From the NCBI RefSeq assembly GCF_000143415.4, contig NW_003314329.1:702734-744028 (forward strand): 41,295 nt of DNA. Direction: 5' to 3'. A model generated the notes under the pieces. It was not told the DNA's origin, ran no database searches, and was given only the letters and a program-made list of their open reading frames with translations. A program made the translations under genes and the position numbers. Of the stretch, positions 22,455-32,898 are shown piece after piece; position 1 is the first letter of the stretch; the number at the start of each line of letters is the position of its first letter. The DNA comes from Selaginella moellendorffii. Taxonomy: Eukaryota; Streptophyta; Lycopodiopsida; Selaginellales; Selaginellaceae.

Positions 22455-22948
22455 ATGGCATGAGGCCACATGCCATCTTGGGCCTTTGCAATTTCATGGC
22501 TAGCATATTGTCATGTATGTTTTTACTTGCCTGCAGCTGTGTGTATATCAAGATGGCATGAGGCCTCATGCCATCTTGGGGCCTTGCAAGTTCATCACTA
22601 GCATATTGCCAATAGTTTCTTTACCTGCCTGTAGCTGTGTGTTTATCAAGATGGCATGAGGCCTCATGCCATCTTTGGCCCTTGCTAGCCTATTGCCATA
22701 TTCCTTTTGCCTTGCTGCAACTATGTATATTTTTGTATGGGTGACTAGTCACGCACACAAAAATATATACAGTTGCAGCAAGGCAAAAGGAATATAGCAA
22801 CAGGCTAGCAGGGGCCAAAGATAGCGTGAAGCCTCATGCCATTAGTGGTACCACTAATGGCATGAGGGCTCATGCCAATTTTGTGAATGCGAAATTTCAC
22901 GTGGGTGTCAATAGCATGTTTGAATAATGGCATGTGGCCTCATGCTAT
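22455..22948. repeat. Palindrome ladder: 98-bp tandem units plus nested inverted repeats
   Basis: Full palindromes lie at 22455-22476, 22553-22574 and 22651-22672, exactly 98 bp apart, with similar spacers (CTGCAGCTGTGTGTATATCA type). The last unit is then mirrored: 22651-22842 is an inverted repeat with 96-bp arms centred on GTGACTAGTCAC (22741-22752), placing an inverted copy at 22821-22842. That copy is mirrored again about AGTGGTACCACT (22844-22855) to 22857-22878. A further copy lies at 22927-22948. At 22553-22574 the symmetry extends to about 30 bp. Copy A has only one 98-bp step (9043 and 9141), so the ladder has expanded in copy B. Confidence 0.85.
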
Positions 22949-23030
22949 TGAGGTTGTTTGGTATGTTATGATTTAGGCCATTCTCCAATCATTTTTTGTA
23001 TGGTCTTAACTTCTTTTCTGCACTTTCAGA

Positions 23031-24515
23031 ATGGCCTTCAGGGTTGGGGAAAAGGTTTACATTTTGAATGGTGGGAAGAGAGTTGCAAAAGGGACCCTTG
23101 TGTCTATGGATCGGAACTTTGTTATACACTGTCAAAGGCTTGGGGAAGGCAATGCTGCTGTATCAGTAGAGACTGTCTTCGATGGGAATGTGGTCACTAT
23201 TGAACGAGGAGAGATAGTCGTCGGGGTAAATGTTGTTGTTGCTTTGAAAAATCTTCAGAAGAAAGCAGATGTTGGGGACAGCGCAAGTGCGACACATGTT
23301 CCCTCCGTGGATCTTAAGAACCGTGCTACATGGATTCAGGCAAAGGTGTTTCTAAACAACCCCGAGGGGGAGGTGGTAGCTGAGGGCTTAGCCACAGTTG
23401 TCGATCCAAGAGATGCGGTTGCTAATCAAGAATTGGGCTGGGATGATATTGGAGTTGCGATTTTAGAGGTTGTTGACACAAAAGAAAATAGTCTAACTAT
23501 TGGAAGCATTGTGCGGTGGAAATTGAGGCACTTAGTGTTTGAGAATGTGAAGGATTCATAATCAAACACCACTATAACTGATGACAGAACATCTCTTCAT
23601 GGGAAAAGAAAGTACACCTTCCTAAAGCGCAGCCAAAGGGATCTGAGCAACGAACCGAAAAGGCAGAAAATGGCGATGGAGGTTCGAATGGTCTCGACAG
23701 TTGCTTGTTGCAAGAGGAGGTGCTGTCAACATGCTGATTGGGATGCTATTGAAGAGGAGAGAACAAGATACAAGACATTGTCCTAGAAGGCAGCTCGCAA
23801 TTTTGTGTATGAGGCATTACGGTCATCTGTTGATGCTTCAGAACATCAGGTGGGGGGCATGGTCTTCCAGAGGGGTTTGGTCTGCATGAAGGCATGGAGA
23901 ATCATTTATGGAGTCCCTCGAACCACATTCTACAGAATCAAAACCGAGTTTGAGGAACAAAGGGTTCAACAGGTAGTCCATGGGAACGACGGTATGCACA
24001 AAACCAGGGGTCATGTTGTATATGGAGAGGCAATCTTCAAGAGGTTTGTCGAGACATGTAGCGAGCAGCAACCACATAAAACCCACCTCTTGGAAGATGG
24101 AACACGAGACACCCAACGAGTTCTCCCTTCCATGTATACCAAGGTGGAGAATCCTATTTGGTGGAGAATCCTATTTTCAGAGGTGCAAACCTTTGCTCGA
24201 ATACTGGGAGAAGATTATATCTAATATCCAAAATGGGCCGGTTGTATATGAAGAATTGGAAGAGTCCTTTTGGCCAGAACCCAGAGCACCAGATAGTAGC
24301 AGAACAATGTCCTCTGGAAATGCATTGACAGATAACGATGTTGAGGATCACTATTGTGGGCCGAGGAACAAGAAGCCGGATTCAGCATTCAATCCAGTAC
24401 AGGTCTGCAAAGGAATGATCGTGCTTGTCAAACCCAGTAATAAAAAACAAATGATATGGGTGGGGCGCTGCATCACTGATGCAGAGGAGGACGCGGAAAC
24501 TAACTCCTTCAATGT
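23031..24515 (+). pseudogene. Transposase gene, copy B (catalytic core deleted)
   Basis: From ATG 23031, preceded by a TTTCAG acceptor-like site, one frame runs to about 24140 and matches copy A: two beta-rich N-terminal units, a Lys/Arg-rich segment (HGKRKYT), a Cys-rich patch (ACCKRRCC) and the VPRTTFYRIKTEF segment. The only interruptions are TAA at 23559-23561 (CAA in copy A, 8360-8362) and TAG at 23784-23786. At about 24143 a deletion of roughly 1.4 kb relative to A removes the CDEC, IIHDKMDQ, QTDNAG and HTHEDID blocks, with a 17-bp duplication (GTGGAGAATCCTATTT) at the junction. The C-terminal segment (GESYFQRCKPL) follows to about 24515, where a second deletion joins it to the subterminal region. 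It cannot encode an active transposase. Confidence 0.8.
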
Positions 24516-24706
24516 AACTTCAGATTCGGCTTGTTCACCTTGACAATGAGATTTATTATACAACCAGATGGACTCAGTCTGGACACAAAGTCACCGCGCT
24601 AGTCACCATGCCCCAGATATGTCTAGCCCCTGGACAAAAAACATATAATTTCACGTCATTTTCAAATACTTGAAAATTTGTACCTAGTCCCATTTTACTG
24701 AATAAA

Positions 24707-24728
24707 TCCCACTTTAACGAAATAGAGC
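24707..24728 (-). repeat. Terminal inverted repeat, right end of copy B
   Basis: Reverse complement of the 22-bp repeat at 5028-5049 and 13094-13115. The adjoining 24522-24706 matches 5050-5235 nearly base for base in inverted orientation. Confidence 0.85.
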
Positions 24729-26440
24729 TTTGTGTCTAATAGATATATAGCCTTGCAAAAGAATCCTAATTCAAACTTGATAATTTTAAAAAAGCATATA
24801 GTGTGGATTTAAATCCTATCTTATTTAAAATTTTGACAAAACAACATTTTTTGGCATATAGTAAATATTTACTACCAAAATATTGTTATTTATATAAAAA
24901 TGAAAAGATATGTTAAAATAAAGAATAAAGTTAGATTTACTATGAACTTTAATTTTTAAAACTTTGTAATATTTGTATTCAACTACATTTGAAATTTGAG
25001 CTCAACTCATGAGCTCAACCCTTTAGCTCATGAGCTCAAAAGTGCTCCACACTACATTTATCTACTTCTGATGAGATGAGTTTATGACCTGGTATAATTC
25101 TGTTTTATGCCTTCTACTCTTCAGAAACTTTTGAGAAAGCTTCCTCTCTACCAATTGAATTTGAACTTGATCAAGCCTCTCATAAGATTGGACAATTGTG
25201 CAAAAGACAGATCATGGCTGTACTTTTGACACCTAAAACCATGTGTTTAAAGACAAGTTTCACTAGCTAGTTGCACCAAGATCACCACCAATTCCATGAG
25301 GTGTGACTTGCTTATGTTGACTCTAGGATTTTCCTCATGGGCTTCCTAGGTTTATTGGATCTCTGGGTACCTAGAGTTTTTCTCGTGGGTGAGCAAACTT
25401 TCGAGATTTTGATATTATTGCTAGGAAAAGGCATCAAACTTGGAGCTCAAGTATGAGGATTTGAAAGAATCGAAATCTATATGTACCTCTAGCTTTGACA
25501 ACCAAGTGAAGAATATATGGGACCAGGGTACCTGGATCTTGAATCAAACTTGAGCTCAAACAAGCTGTCTTCCAGAACAATATCTTAAACTGATGTTGCT
25601 GATTCTTGTTGCAGCATACTGTTTTTTCTCAGAAGTAGCTTTTGCCTCAGCTGCTTGCTTGGATTGAGACGCAGAGTCTGTCCAGACCATTTTGTTTGCC
25701 ATGGCCTCAAAACTGAGCTGGTAATCATGTCCCGGTTGCACTTGTCCATCAACAACTGGTGTTTCCATCAGATGTTCTCGCACACGGACTCAACAGGTCC
25801 GGATGGTACACCTCGTAATGGGTTTAGCCCAGATATTTGCTCAGTTTGCCAATGCTATGCAAACTCTCAGCTCGAAGTGCTAAAAACAATGAGTGCTTTA
25901 GGGAGCAGTGTGATCATCCAGGTGGTGGTGGTGGTGAGTTTGATCAGATTACTGTAAACTCATAGACACAAGTTTACAAGCATGCCAATGGCCTGGCAAT
26001 GTAATTGGGTGATGGGTTGCAATTGGGTCTTGTGAGATATCCTGGCAGCGAGCAGCAGAGGTGATCCATTCGCACATTCTGTCACTATGTCCTCCAATCA
26101 TGGACGATGTCTACCTCACCAACAATCTATTGAGATGTATGGGAAATGTGGTTTTGTAGATTGCATGCACTAAATCTTGATGCCATTTGATCCAAGAACT
26201 TCTACTCTTGGTCAATCACAATGTTATAATCCTATGATTAATATTAACCCATATGGCTTAAAGGATGACTAAGTTAAGTTTATTTTAACAGGGGATTAGT
26301 TCACAACTAGCCCAAGGCTTTTAAACATGGTGGAGGTGGAGCATGCTCACAGCCGTGAGTAGTGGCATAGAGGGCTCTAGGGTGGTTGGGCGATCTACTT
26401 TGTGTTAGTGAGGTAATTCTTCCCTATGTTCTAACAATTG
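24729..26440. other. No gene recognised; AT-rich then mixed intergenic DNA
   Basis: It is AT-rich to about 25000, with a short cluster of TGAGCTC palindromes (24990-25040), then mixed sequence. I find no supported coding frame, RNA gene or clear repeat edge. The downstream part may be leader or LTR sequence of the Gypsy element that follows. Confidence 0.4.
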
Positions 26441-26481
26441 GTATTAAAAGGTAGAGTTCAAGAATCTGTAAGTTTATTGTT

Positions 26482-27370
26482 ATGGATTTTGCAGAGGAAG
26501 CTATTAATCAATCATTTGTGGAAGCTTGGATGATGAATGATGTGGTGTTGAAATTGCAAACCCTCAACAGTAATATTCAGACCCTTGAGGTTGAAATGCA
26601 TGGATCTTTGGTGGACATGCATCAGTGCATCAAGAAGATGGAGAATTCTAAAGGTGGCAGGAGTTGTGTCACAGATTGAGTTTGGATTCCTGAGTTTTAT
26701 GGGACTAATGTCCTTGCGGATGAGGTGCTCAGCTGGTTGCGCAAGACTTTGAAACTAATCTAGGTTCAAGGATTGCTAGATGAGGATGCACTAATCTTCA
26801 TGGAGGTAGTGCTTAAAGGCTGGGCTACATGTTGGTGGACTTGCCTTTTAAACTAATGTACAAGAATTTAAAGAAGCTTTCATGTTATTTACGATGATGC
26901 TTCTTATGCATAATATAAGCTTCAATACTTGCAGCAAGATGATTTGGACCTGGAAAAGTACATTGAGAAGTTTGGGATATTGCCTAATGACTATACTAAA
27001 GAGGTCTAAGAAGATTACTTTGTGAACAACTTGCACACCAAGGGGATGCAAGATCACTTGAAAACTTCCATAGCAACATGTCTTTGGAGGAGCTTTTTGA
27101 GCAAGCTCAAGACTTGGTGGATGAGGGTGAGCCACGTCCTTAGGACAAGTGTGCCAAACGTGAGAGGAGCCTCCCAAGACAAGACTAGTGGTGGCAATGA
27201 GCGTTTGAAGTCTTGTATAGAAGGTGGCAATGGCAATGGTGGTCAGGGGAATGGCAAGAAGCCTTGGATTACCAAGAAAATGCACAACTATTGCCATAAG
27301 TGTGGTGAGGAATGCCATTGGAAGGCAGATTGTCCGCTCTTGAAAACAAGAACAAGCCTTCGAACATGAG
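26482..27370 (+). pseudogene. gag: Ty3/Gypsy gag, degenerate
   Basis: Gag of the LTR retrotransposon: the structural protein that packages element RNA. From ATG 26482 the frame gives a coiled-coil-like N-terminal segment, interrupted at 26677. Capsid-like remnants follow (VWIPEFYGTN near 26680; DLDLEKYIEKFG near 26943), with stops and frameshifts between. The C-terminal nucleocapsid part (27022-27369) is basic and Gly-rich and ends in a CCHC zinc knuckle, CHKCGEECHWKADC. Order and spacing before the protease and RT relics confirm the assignment. It is not functional as read. Confidence 0.75.
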
Positions 27371-27479
27371 TGTTATAGCTTCGAGTAAGAAAAGGGTCCA
27401 GAAAATGTAATATGAGGAGAATCCAAGCAAGACATATATCTTGGAAGGCAGATTGTCCGTAACACTCAATAGGATTTGG

Positions 27480-27790
27480 AGTGATGATGCCATGGCCTTG
27501 AATTTGGAATCCTTTGTGATTTGAGTCAAGGGATTACTAAGAAATTGTCTAGTGTGCATTTTGCTGGATAGTGGCAATTCCAACAAGTTTGTCTTAGCAA
27601 AGTTGGTTGAGTACAAGATACCAATGACTAAAGTGATTCCTTATGGAATTTCTAGATCTACCACTGAAAACCAGTAATGGGATGGTGCAGTGTGTGATAA
27701 ATTAGTGAAAATTGGCAAGATCACCATGGTTGAAGATTTCTTTCTTACAAATTTGCATCATGTGGACATGATCCTTAGCATGTTATTCAT
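27480..27790 (+). pseudogene. Ty3/Gypsy aspartic protease-like segment, degenerate
   Basis: Frame fragments give LLDSGNSNKFV near 27560, resembling the retroviral-type protease active-site loop (here DSG), followed by a segment ending DMILSML near 27770. It lies between the gag zinc knuckle and the RT relic, as in Gypsy pol. Stops interrupt it. Confidence 0.55.
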
Positions 27791-27999
27791 GGCACATGTG
27801 TGTTGATCCCAAGATCAAGTGGAGCCTTTGACATGTGAAGCTTGAGTATGGTGGCATATGTGATACTTGGTTTGGAAGCGATGTTCCAAGCTTGATTAAG
27901 TTGATGTTGGCAATGACTTTGATAAGTGTTGTGCACAATAAAGAGAATAAGCTCTGTTTAATGTATATTTGAGAGTTGGATACATCAAAGGTTTTGCAT

Positions 28000-29754
28000 G
28001 GAATAGCAAGGGAACTTGAGGAGTTCAGGAACATGTTCCCAGTTGAGTTACCATGTCGCTTGTCACCTTTGAGTGGAGTTGAGCATGAAATTGTGCTAGA
28101 ACCAGGCACAAAGCTGATCTATTGACAATTAAGTCATGCCAAGGAAGTAGAGGTCAAACATCAAGTGACTGGGTGACTTGAGTAGAGTTTTATCTAGCCA
28201 AGTAAGTTTCCATTTGGAGCACTAGTCTTGCTTATAAGAAGAAAAATGGCTTGATGTGGATGTCTATCAAGTACCATGCTTTAAAAAAAAAGACAGTTAA
28301 TGTTAGGCACCAGGTCAGGATAATAGGATAAAGAAAGGGTCCTACAATCAAGTGATCACCCCCTTAGTTAGGTGTAAGGGATAGGATCCTAACATTGGTA
28401 TTGGAGCCCAGTTCGATTCTCATGGCTGACGAGTGGGGTAGGAATATTCTAAAGGAATATTCAACAGGGAGAACCAAGATTTGGTAGACCCTAAGAGAAG
28501 GACCATAGTGACCGAAGGGTGGCCTAAGTATGATCGCGGACAATCATTCCCTGATGAAGGGAGGATTGTTAGGCATTAGGTCAGGATAATAGGATAAAGA
28601 AAGGGCCCTACAATCAAGTGATCACCCCTTTAGCCAGTTGGCTTAGGGTGTAAGGGATAGGATCCTAATATTAATGTTATAATCCGGTATAAAAAGACGA
28701 AGATCTAATCACTTTAGGTTAAATCCCTTACCCTAACATGCCTTAATATACCCTTGAGCCTCCCTTTGATGGATGTTGACCATGTAGTCAAAGCTGGCAC
28801 CTAACAATTCTTCCCCCCCAACAAAGTCCTTGTCCCAAGGATGAGTTGTACAAATGATCACCCCTTTAGCCAGTTGGCTTAGGGTGTAAGGGATAAGATC
28901 CTAACATTCTCCAATACCAATGTTATGATCCGGCACAAAAAGACAGAGATCTAGTCGCCTTAAACTATGCTACGCCACCTCTTGAGGTTCCTCATCACCC
29001 AACCACCCCCGAGCTACCTCAAAAGCTCCACTCCGCTACCACTCCACTATGAGCCCTAGGGTAGGTTAAGTCCCTTACCCTAACATGCCTTAATATACCC
29101 TTGAGCCTCCCTTTGACCAACATTGACCATGTAGTCAAAGCTGGCGTCTAACAGTTAAGGATAAAATGCTAATGCCATATAACATCTTGGATGGGCTTAG
29201 GGAAGCCATGGTCTTTACCAAGATCAACTTGCAAAGTGGGTTATCATTAGATTGCTTTGAATGATATAGATATTGTAAGTTAGCTTTCTCTATGAGTTTC
29301 AGGTATTTTGATTCCATTCGGTGATGCCATTCGGATTTATAAATGCCTCATGACCCATGTGTTTGGGAGCATTTGCATGACTTTGTGGAGAACTTCCTTG
29401 ATGATATGCTTATCTTTAGTATGAATATACTTGAGCATAGACAATATTTGTGTAAAGTGTTGGAGTTATCATACAAGTATATGCTTTATGCTAAGAGGAG
29501 TAAATGCAAGTTTGCACAATCTGAATTTAAGTATCTAAGCTATATTATCTCTACTGAAGGAGTCAAGACTAATCCATGAAAGGTTGCTATTGTGAATGAA
29601 TGGCCAACTTAAAAAAATGTTGTTGAGTTGAGGAGTTTCTTGGGAATAGTTGGTTATTACCACAAGTTTATCGAGCACTATATTGATATTACTCTTCCCT
29701 TAACTTTGTTGGTTCATCAAAACACTCATTTTGAATGGGAGACATTATATGAAC
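28000..29754 (+). pseudogene. Ty3/Gypsy reverse transcriptase, degenerate and split by an insertion
   Basis: The 5' part (28000-28300) shows FRNMFP and LSGVEHEIVLEPG, the region preceding the RT fingers. A small LTR element (28301-29153) splits the domain. It resumes at 29154 with GLREAMVFTKINLQSG, then LDDMLIFS (an LDD variant of the catalytic xxDD, near 29400), YAKRSKCKFAQ and VVELRSFLGIVGYYHKFIE, the link toward RNase H. Stops include TAG at the usual YHQI glutamine and a TGA near 29577. Similarity ends at 29754, where a reverse LTR begins. Dead copy. Confidence 0.8.
28301..29153 (+). mobile_element. Small nonautonomous LTR element (TRIM-like) inside Gypsy RT
   Basis: It starts TGTTAG, ends CTAACA and is flanked by a perfect 5-bp target duplication GTTAA (28296-28300 and 29154-29158). 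After a short 5' repeat ending GGATCCTAACA (about 28395) comes TTGGTATTGGAGCCC, close to the initiator-Met-tRNA primer site. A second TGTTAGGCATTAGG repeat starts near 28568, and related blocks recur to 28806 and 29153. No coding capacity. Internal rearrangement makes the exact LTR length uncertain. Confidence 0.75.
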
Positions 29755-30813
29755 TATAGCACATGTGTTTTTCACCCTTTATCGTATGGTAATTTACCAT
29801 AAGATAACAATGAAGAAGAACCTAAACCCTCCATATGCCATGTGTCACATGCCACATGCCATGTGTCCCCAAGGATAATGGAGTGGAACCTGAGTTTTAG
29901 GGGTTTGGGCCACAAAATAAAGATACGGAGCCAAACTCCCAAGCTTGAAGCCAAGGAGCAAAAGAACTAGAGCACGGAGTGACTCCTGAGCGTTCAGCCC
30001 AAGGAGTGAAGGGATAAAGGCATAGAGCGACTTAGAACAGTCTTAGAGTATCTAGCATCCTAATGCTAGGACTAGCACGCAAAATGGAGCTACATAGTGT
30101 TTGATGCTATTTTAGCATACTAGTGGCCTAACACAAGGATATGGGTACTCCATTAATATGGTGTGGAACTTGGGCTTAGACCCAAGTTGGACACAGAACA
30201 ATAATAGGCACATAAGCAAGAGCTAGACTATATCTTAGGTTTGTTGCCCCCCCCCCTTACTTAAGGTTTGGGCTTTCACCCTTAGCCACAGGAGTTAATC
30301 TCTAGGACTAACTCAAAACTTACTAAATATAGAATAATTCTAAATTGTGAATTTGGATATAGGATGAACACTATTGTGTTCAGGACAATCTCTACATTCT
30401 GTAGATATGCTAAATGAGCAAATCTAGACACTTTCCATAAATAGTATTTGGGACTGGAATGAGATTAACACAAAAGGCATGATAAGAAGGGTGTTTGGCA
30501 AGCATAATAAGCTTTCATTTAACAAGTATTAAGGGACCAATTTCAATATTGTGGGGGTTTTTCTTAACACTAGTAAGTGCAAGTCAACAAATGAGTTTCT
30601 CTAACTAGGTCAAGTATGCTTGACTAATAGCACTTAAGAATTTTATCTTTATCTGATTAAGTCCACATGCAAAGACAAGTTTCTTAACTAAATTAGGTGG
30701 AGATTGAAAAAGGATCCAATTACCGATCTTTTACCATCATGGTAGTAAGGAAAGAATATCCAAAAAGACTAGCCGACAGATAATTTTCAATACCCGAAGT
30801 CATATTTACAACA
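29755..30813 (-). mobile_element. LTR of the 31501-39011 family, reverse orientation
   Basis: It begins TATAGCACATGTG (decayed TGTAGCACACGTG) and runs through the same boxes as the LTR at 37888-39011 in reverse, including the poly-C tract near 30248. It ends at 30813 with TTTACAACA, the reverse of the LTR start. The middle (30545-30770) is diverged. It truncates the Gypsy RT on its left. Confidence 0.8.
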
Positions 30814-31303
30814 CTCTCCCCCTCTTAGAGAAGATCAACATCCTCATCGATGCATACTCTAGTCTAGAACACTGCCAAGGAAACAACTCCAAAAAAATTC
30901 ACCATATTCACACTTTGTGAGAAATGCACCAACTTAAATGAGTTATGAGGCAACTTCTTTATCTAACGTAGATGCACTACTAACTTAGACACCTTCTGAC
31001 TGTCACCGACAAGGAAATAACCAACGGGGTTAACCACCCTTGCTGCTCTAGGTGTCACCCAGCTTACAAAAGTGTGATATGCTCTTGCCTGCAAGGACAT
31101 AGAGAGAAAAGTGAAAGGCCCCAACCCTCTCAAGCAAAGAAACCAAACCCGTTAGTAAGGTTTAGATAGACTACTATAAATAGGCAGTTAAAGTTATTTA
31201 TACAATCACGCCCTTTGAATGGAATAAAGAACATTGATAGAAAGGTAGGTGATGTGACCAATCAATAATAGCTACCCCATAACGAGAGATTTCACCATGC
31301 ACA
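30814..31303 (-). mobile_element. Internal 3' region belonging to the reverse LTR
   Basis: Read on the minus strand, the polypurine tract (30814-30826) and about 480 bp of internal sequence match 37395-37887. The copy is cut off near 31303, so this is an LTR plus partial internal fragment. Confidence 0.75.
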
Positions 31304-31309
31304 CGAAGT

Positions 31310-31500
31310 TCACAATGCGTGAACAAGATTTAGAGAGGCCGCTGGTTTGCCAAGAACCACTACTTCATGTGGCTAGCCCAACAAGAACGACTCCCCTCTC
31401 TCGTGGCAATACACCTCCCACAATATGTAAGCTATATGGCACGAAGGAGACACAACGACATATACTATGGGAATGCTTAGTAGCACAGGATGTCTTGGAG
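31310..31500 (+). pseudogene. LINE-type RT zinc-binding fragment
   Basis: The frame starting at 31297 contains CKLYGTKETQRHILWEC, like the C-terminal zinc-binding region of plant non-LTR retrotransposon RTs (Cys, x2-x3, His, Trp-x-Cys pattern, second Cys changed to Tyr). Only about 60 codons remain before the next LTR starts at 31501. A remnant; host-gene origin cannot be excluded. Confidence 0.45.
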
Positions 31501-32896
31501 TGTCGCGAATGTGACTTCAGGTATCGAAAGTTACCTGTCAGCTAGTCCTTGCGGATACTCTTACCTTACTGCCACGATGGCAGGAGGTCGGTATTGCTGG
31601 TTCCCTTTATCAGCCCCTCTTGTTCAAGTGTTAGTAAACTGGGCTTAGCATCTGTACTTAGCCAGATGGACATAAGGTAGGAACTCTTATGTGTTTCTAG
31701 CTGAGCATACTCGGCCTAGCTCTTAGTTCTCTTTTGCTCTGTCTTGCACTGGCTTGACACGGATCGCGAATGTGACTTCGGGTATCGAAAGTTACCTGTC
31801 GGCTAGTCCTTACGGACACTCTTACTTTACTGCCACGATGGCAGGAGGTCGGTATTGCTAGACCCTTTATTAGTCCCTCTTGTTCAAGTGTTAGTAAACT
31901 AGACTTTGCATCTGTACTTGGCCGGATAAGCATAAGGAAGGAACTCCTAAGTGTCTATTTAGCTGAGCATACTCAGCCCAGCTTTTTAGTTCTCTTTTGC
32001 TCTGTCTTGCACTGGCTTGACAAGAACACTCGCATATTGAGATTGGTCCCTCAATATCGCTGGATGATAGCTTACCGTGTCTGCCAAACACCCTCGCTAT
32101 CATGCCCTTTGTGTTAGTCTCATTTCGGTCTCAAATGCTATTTATAAAAAGTGTCCAGATTTGCTCATTTGGCATATCTACGGAATGTAGAGATCGGCCT
32201 GAACACAATGGTGTTCGTCCCGTGTCCAAATTTGCAATCTAAGGACATTCCATATTTAGTAAGTTTTGAGCTTGTCCCAGAGACTAACTCCTGATACTAA
32301 GGGAGGCTTGGGGTGAAAGCCCAAAGCGTGTGTTCCTCAAAGGGGGGGGGGGCGCTGTCGGGGGTTCCAAATATATAATAGGGATAGTGGGTAGGTCGGG
32401 CATGGCTGACCAACCTAAGGCATAGTCTAGCTCCCGCTTGCGTGCCTGTCCTTGTTTTGCGTCCGGCTTGGGTCTAAGCCCAAGTTCCATTCCATGCTAG
32501 TTGGTGGAGTACCCATATCCTCGCGTTAGGCCACCGGTATGCCGAAATAGCGCTAGACTCCGTTTGGCTCCGTTTTGCGTGCTAGTCCTAGCATTGGGAT
32601 GCTGGTTGCTCCAGGACTATTCCAAGTAGCCCCGGGCCCCTGTCCCTTCGCTCCTTGGGCTGTATGCTCGGGAGTTGCTCCGTGGTTCGGTTCCATCACT
32701 CCTTGGCTCATGCTTGGGAGTTTGGCACCATTCGTTCGTTTAGTGGCCCAAGGCCTTGAACCTCAGGTTCCTATGGACACGTGGCATGGACACGTGGCAT
32801 CTGTCACGTGGCACAAAGAGGGTTTAGGTTCCGCTTCGTGGTGTTATCCTATGGTAAATCACCATAGGATAAAGGGTCAAAACCACGTGCGCTACA
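31501..32896 (+). repeat. 5' LTR with internal 261-bp tandem duplication
   Basis: The first about 261 bp (31501-31761) are repeated at 31762-32022, beginning again with CGCGAATGTGACTTC. Without the duplication the length (about 1,135 bp) matches the 3' LTR (1,124 bp). The last 60 bp contain a CCTATGGTRATTT-type hairpin also seen in every other copy. Confidence 0.85.
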
Positions 32897-32898
32897 TT

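Larger units (their letters stand above)
5252..22948. repeat. Dispersed 22-bp palindrome family (ATGGCRTGWGG plus its reverse complement)
   Basis: Starts of full or near-full copies: 5657, 7066, 7123, 8973, 9043, 9141, 10672, 12151, 12228, 12288, 12788, 14632, 15709, 15784, 17001, 17192, 17333, 18832, 20109, 20169, 20246, 21768, 21840, 22455, 22553, 22651, 22821, 22857, 22927. Degenerate or half copies: 5252, 5571, 5716, 9740, 9818, 10751, 13191. None was noticed outside 5028-24728. Compensating changes preserve pairing in some copies, and the GGCC centre varies most. It could be a dimeric protein-binding site (for example of the transposase or the ParB-like protein) or an RNA hairpin. Confidence 0.85.
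20296..23029. promoter_or_regulatory. Divergent intergenic region of copy B (putative bidirectional promoter)
   Basis: It lies between the accessory gene (reading left) and the transposase (reading right). It contains a CpG-rich tandem tract (20460-20740), a unique block matching copy A, telomere-like repeats (21408-21432), degenerate palindromes (21768-21789, 21840-21864), a second CpG-rich minisatellite (about 22200-22375) and the palindrome ladder (22455-22948). The two CpG-rich tracts flank the region near the start of each gene. A splice-acceptor-like TTTCAG just before ATG 23031 suggests that the ladder lies in a 5' intron or leader of the transposase. No convincing TATA box was identified. 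Confidence 0.55.
13094..24728 (-). mobile_element. Large DNA transposon, copy B (both ends present, 11.6 kb)
   Basis: It is bounded by 22-bp inverted repeats at 13094-13115 and 24707-24728. It holds the complete-looking accessory gene (minus strand), a divergent promoter region and a deleted transposase gene (plus strand). Copies of the 22-bp palindrome are spread over its whole length. About 1.4 kb of unrelated sequence (13215-14620) sits inside the left end. AAA precedes the left terminus and TTT follows the right terminus; they may belong to the inverted repeat. I see no convincing target-site duplication. With its transposase core deleted, copy B would depend on a transposase supplied elsewhere. 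Confidence 0.8.

Noticed and set aside
5252-22948. CRISPR array from the regular palindromes
   Set aside because: The spacing is irregular except for three 98-bp steps, spacers are themselves repeated, and no cas-like genes are present; the context is eukaryotic.
5028-24728. Assembly fold-back artefact explaining the inverted arms
   Set aside because: The arms differ by scattered substitutions, private deletions, a duplication in A and ladder expansion in B, so they are diverged copies. The junction at 13094 still deserves read support.
5018-24740. Target-site duplication of the large transposon
   Set aside because: GTGATAT before 5028, AAA before 13094 and TTTGTGT after 24728 do not form a matching direct repeat for either copy B or the composite.
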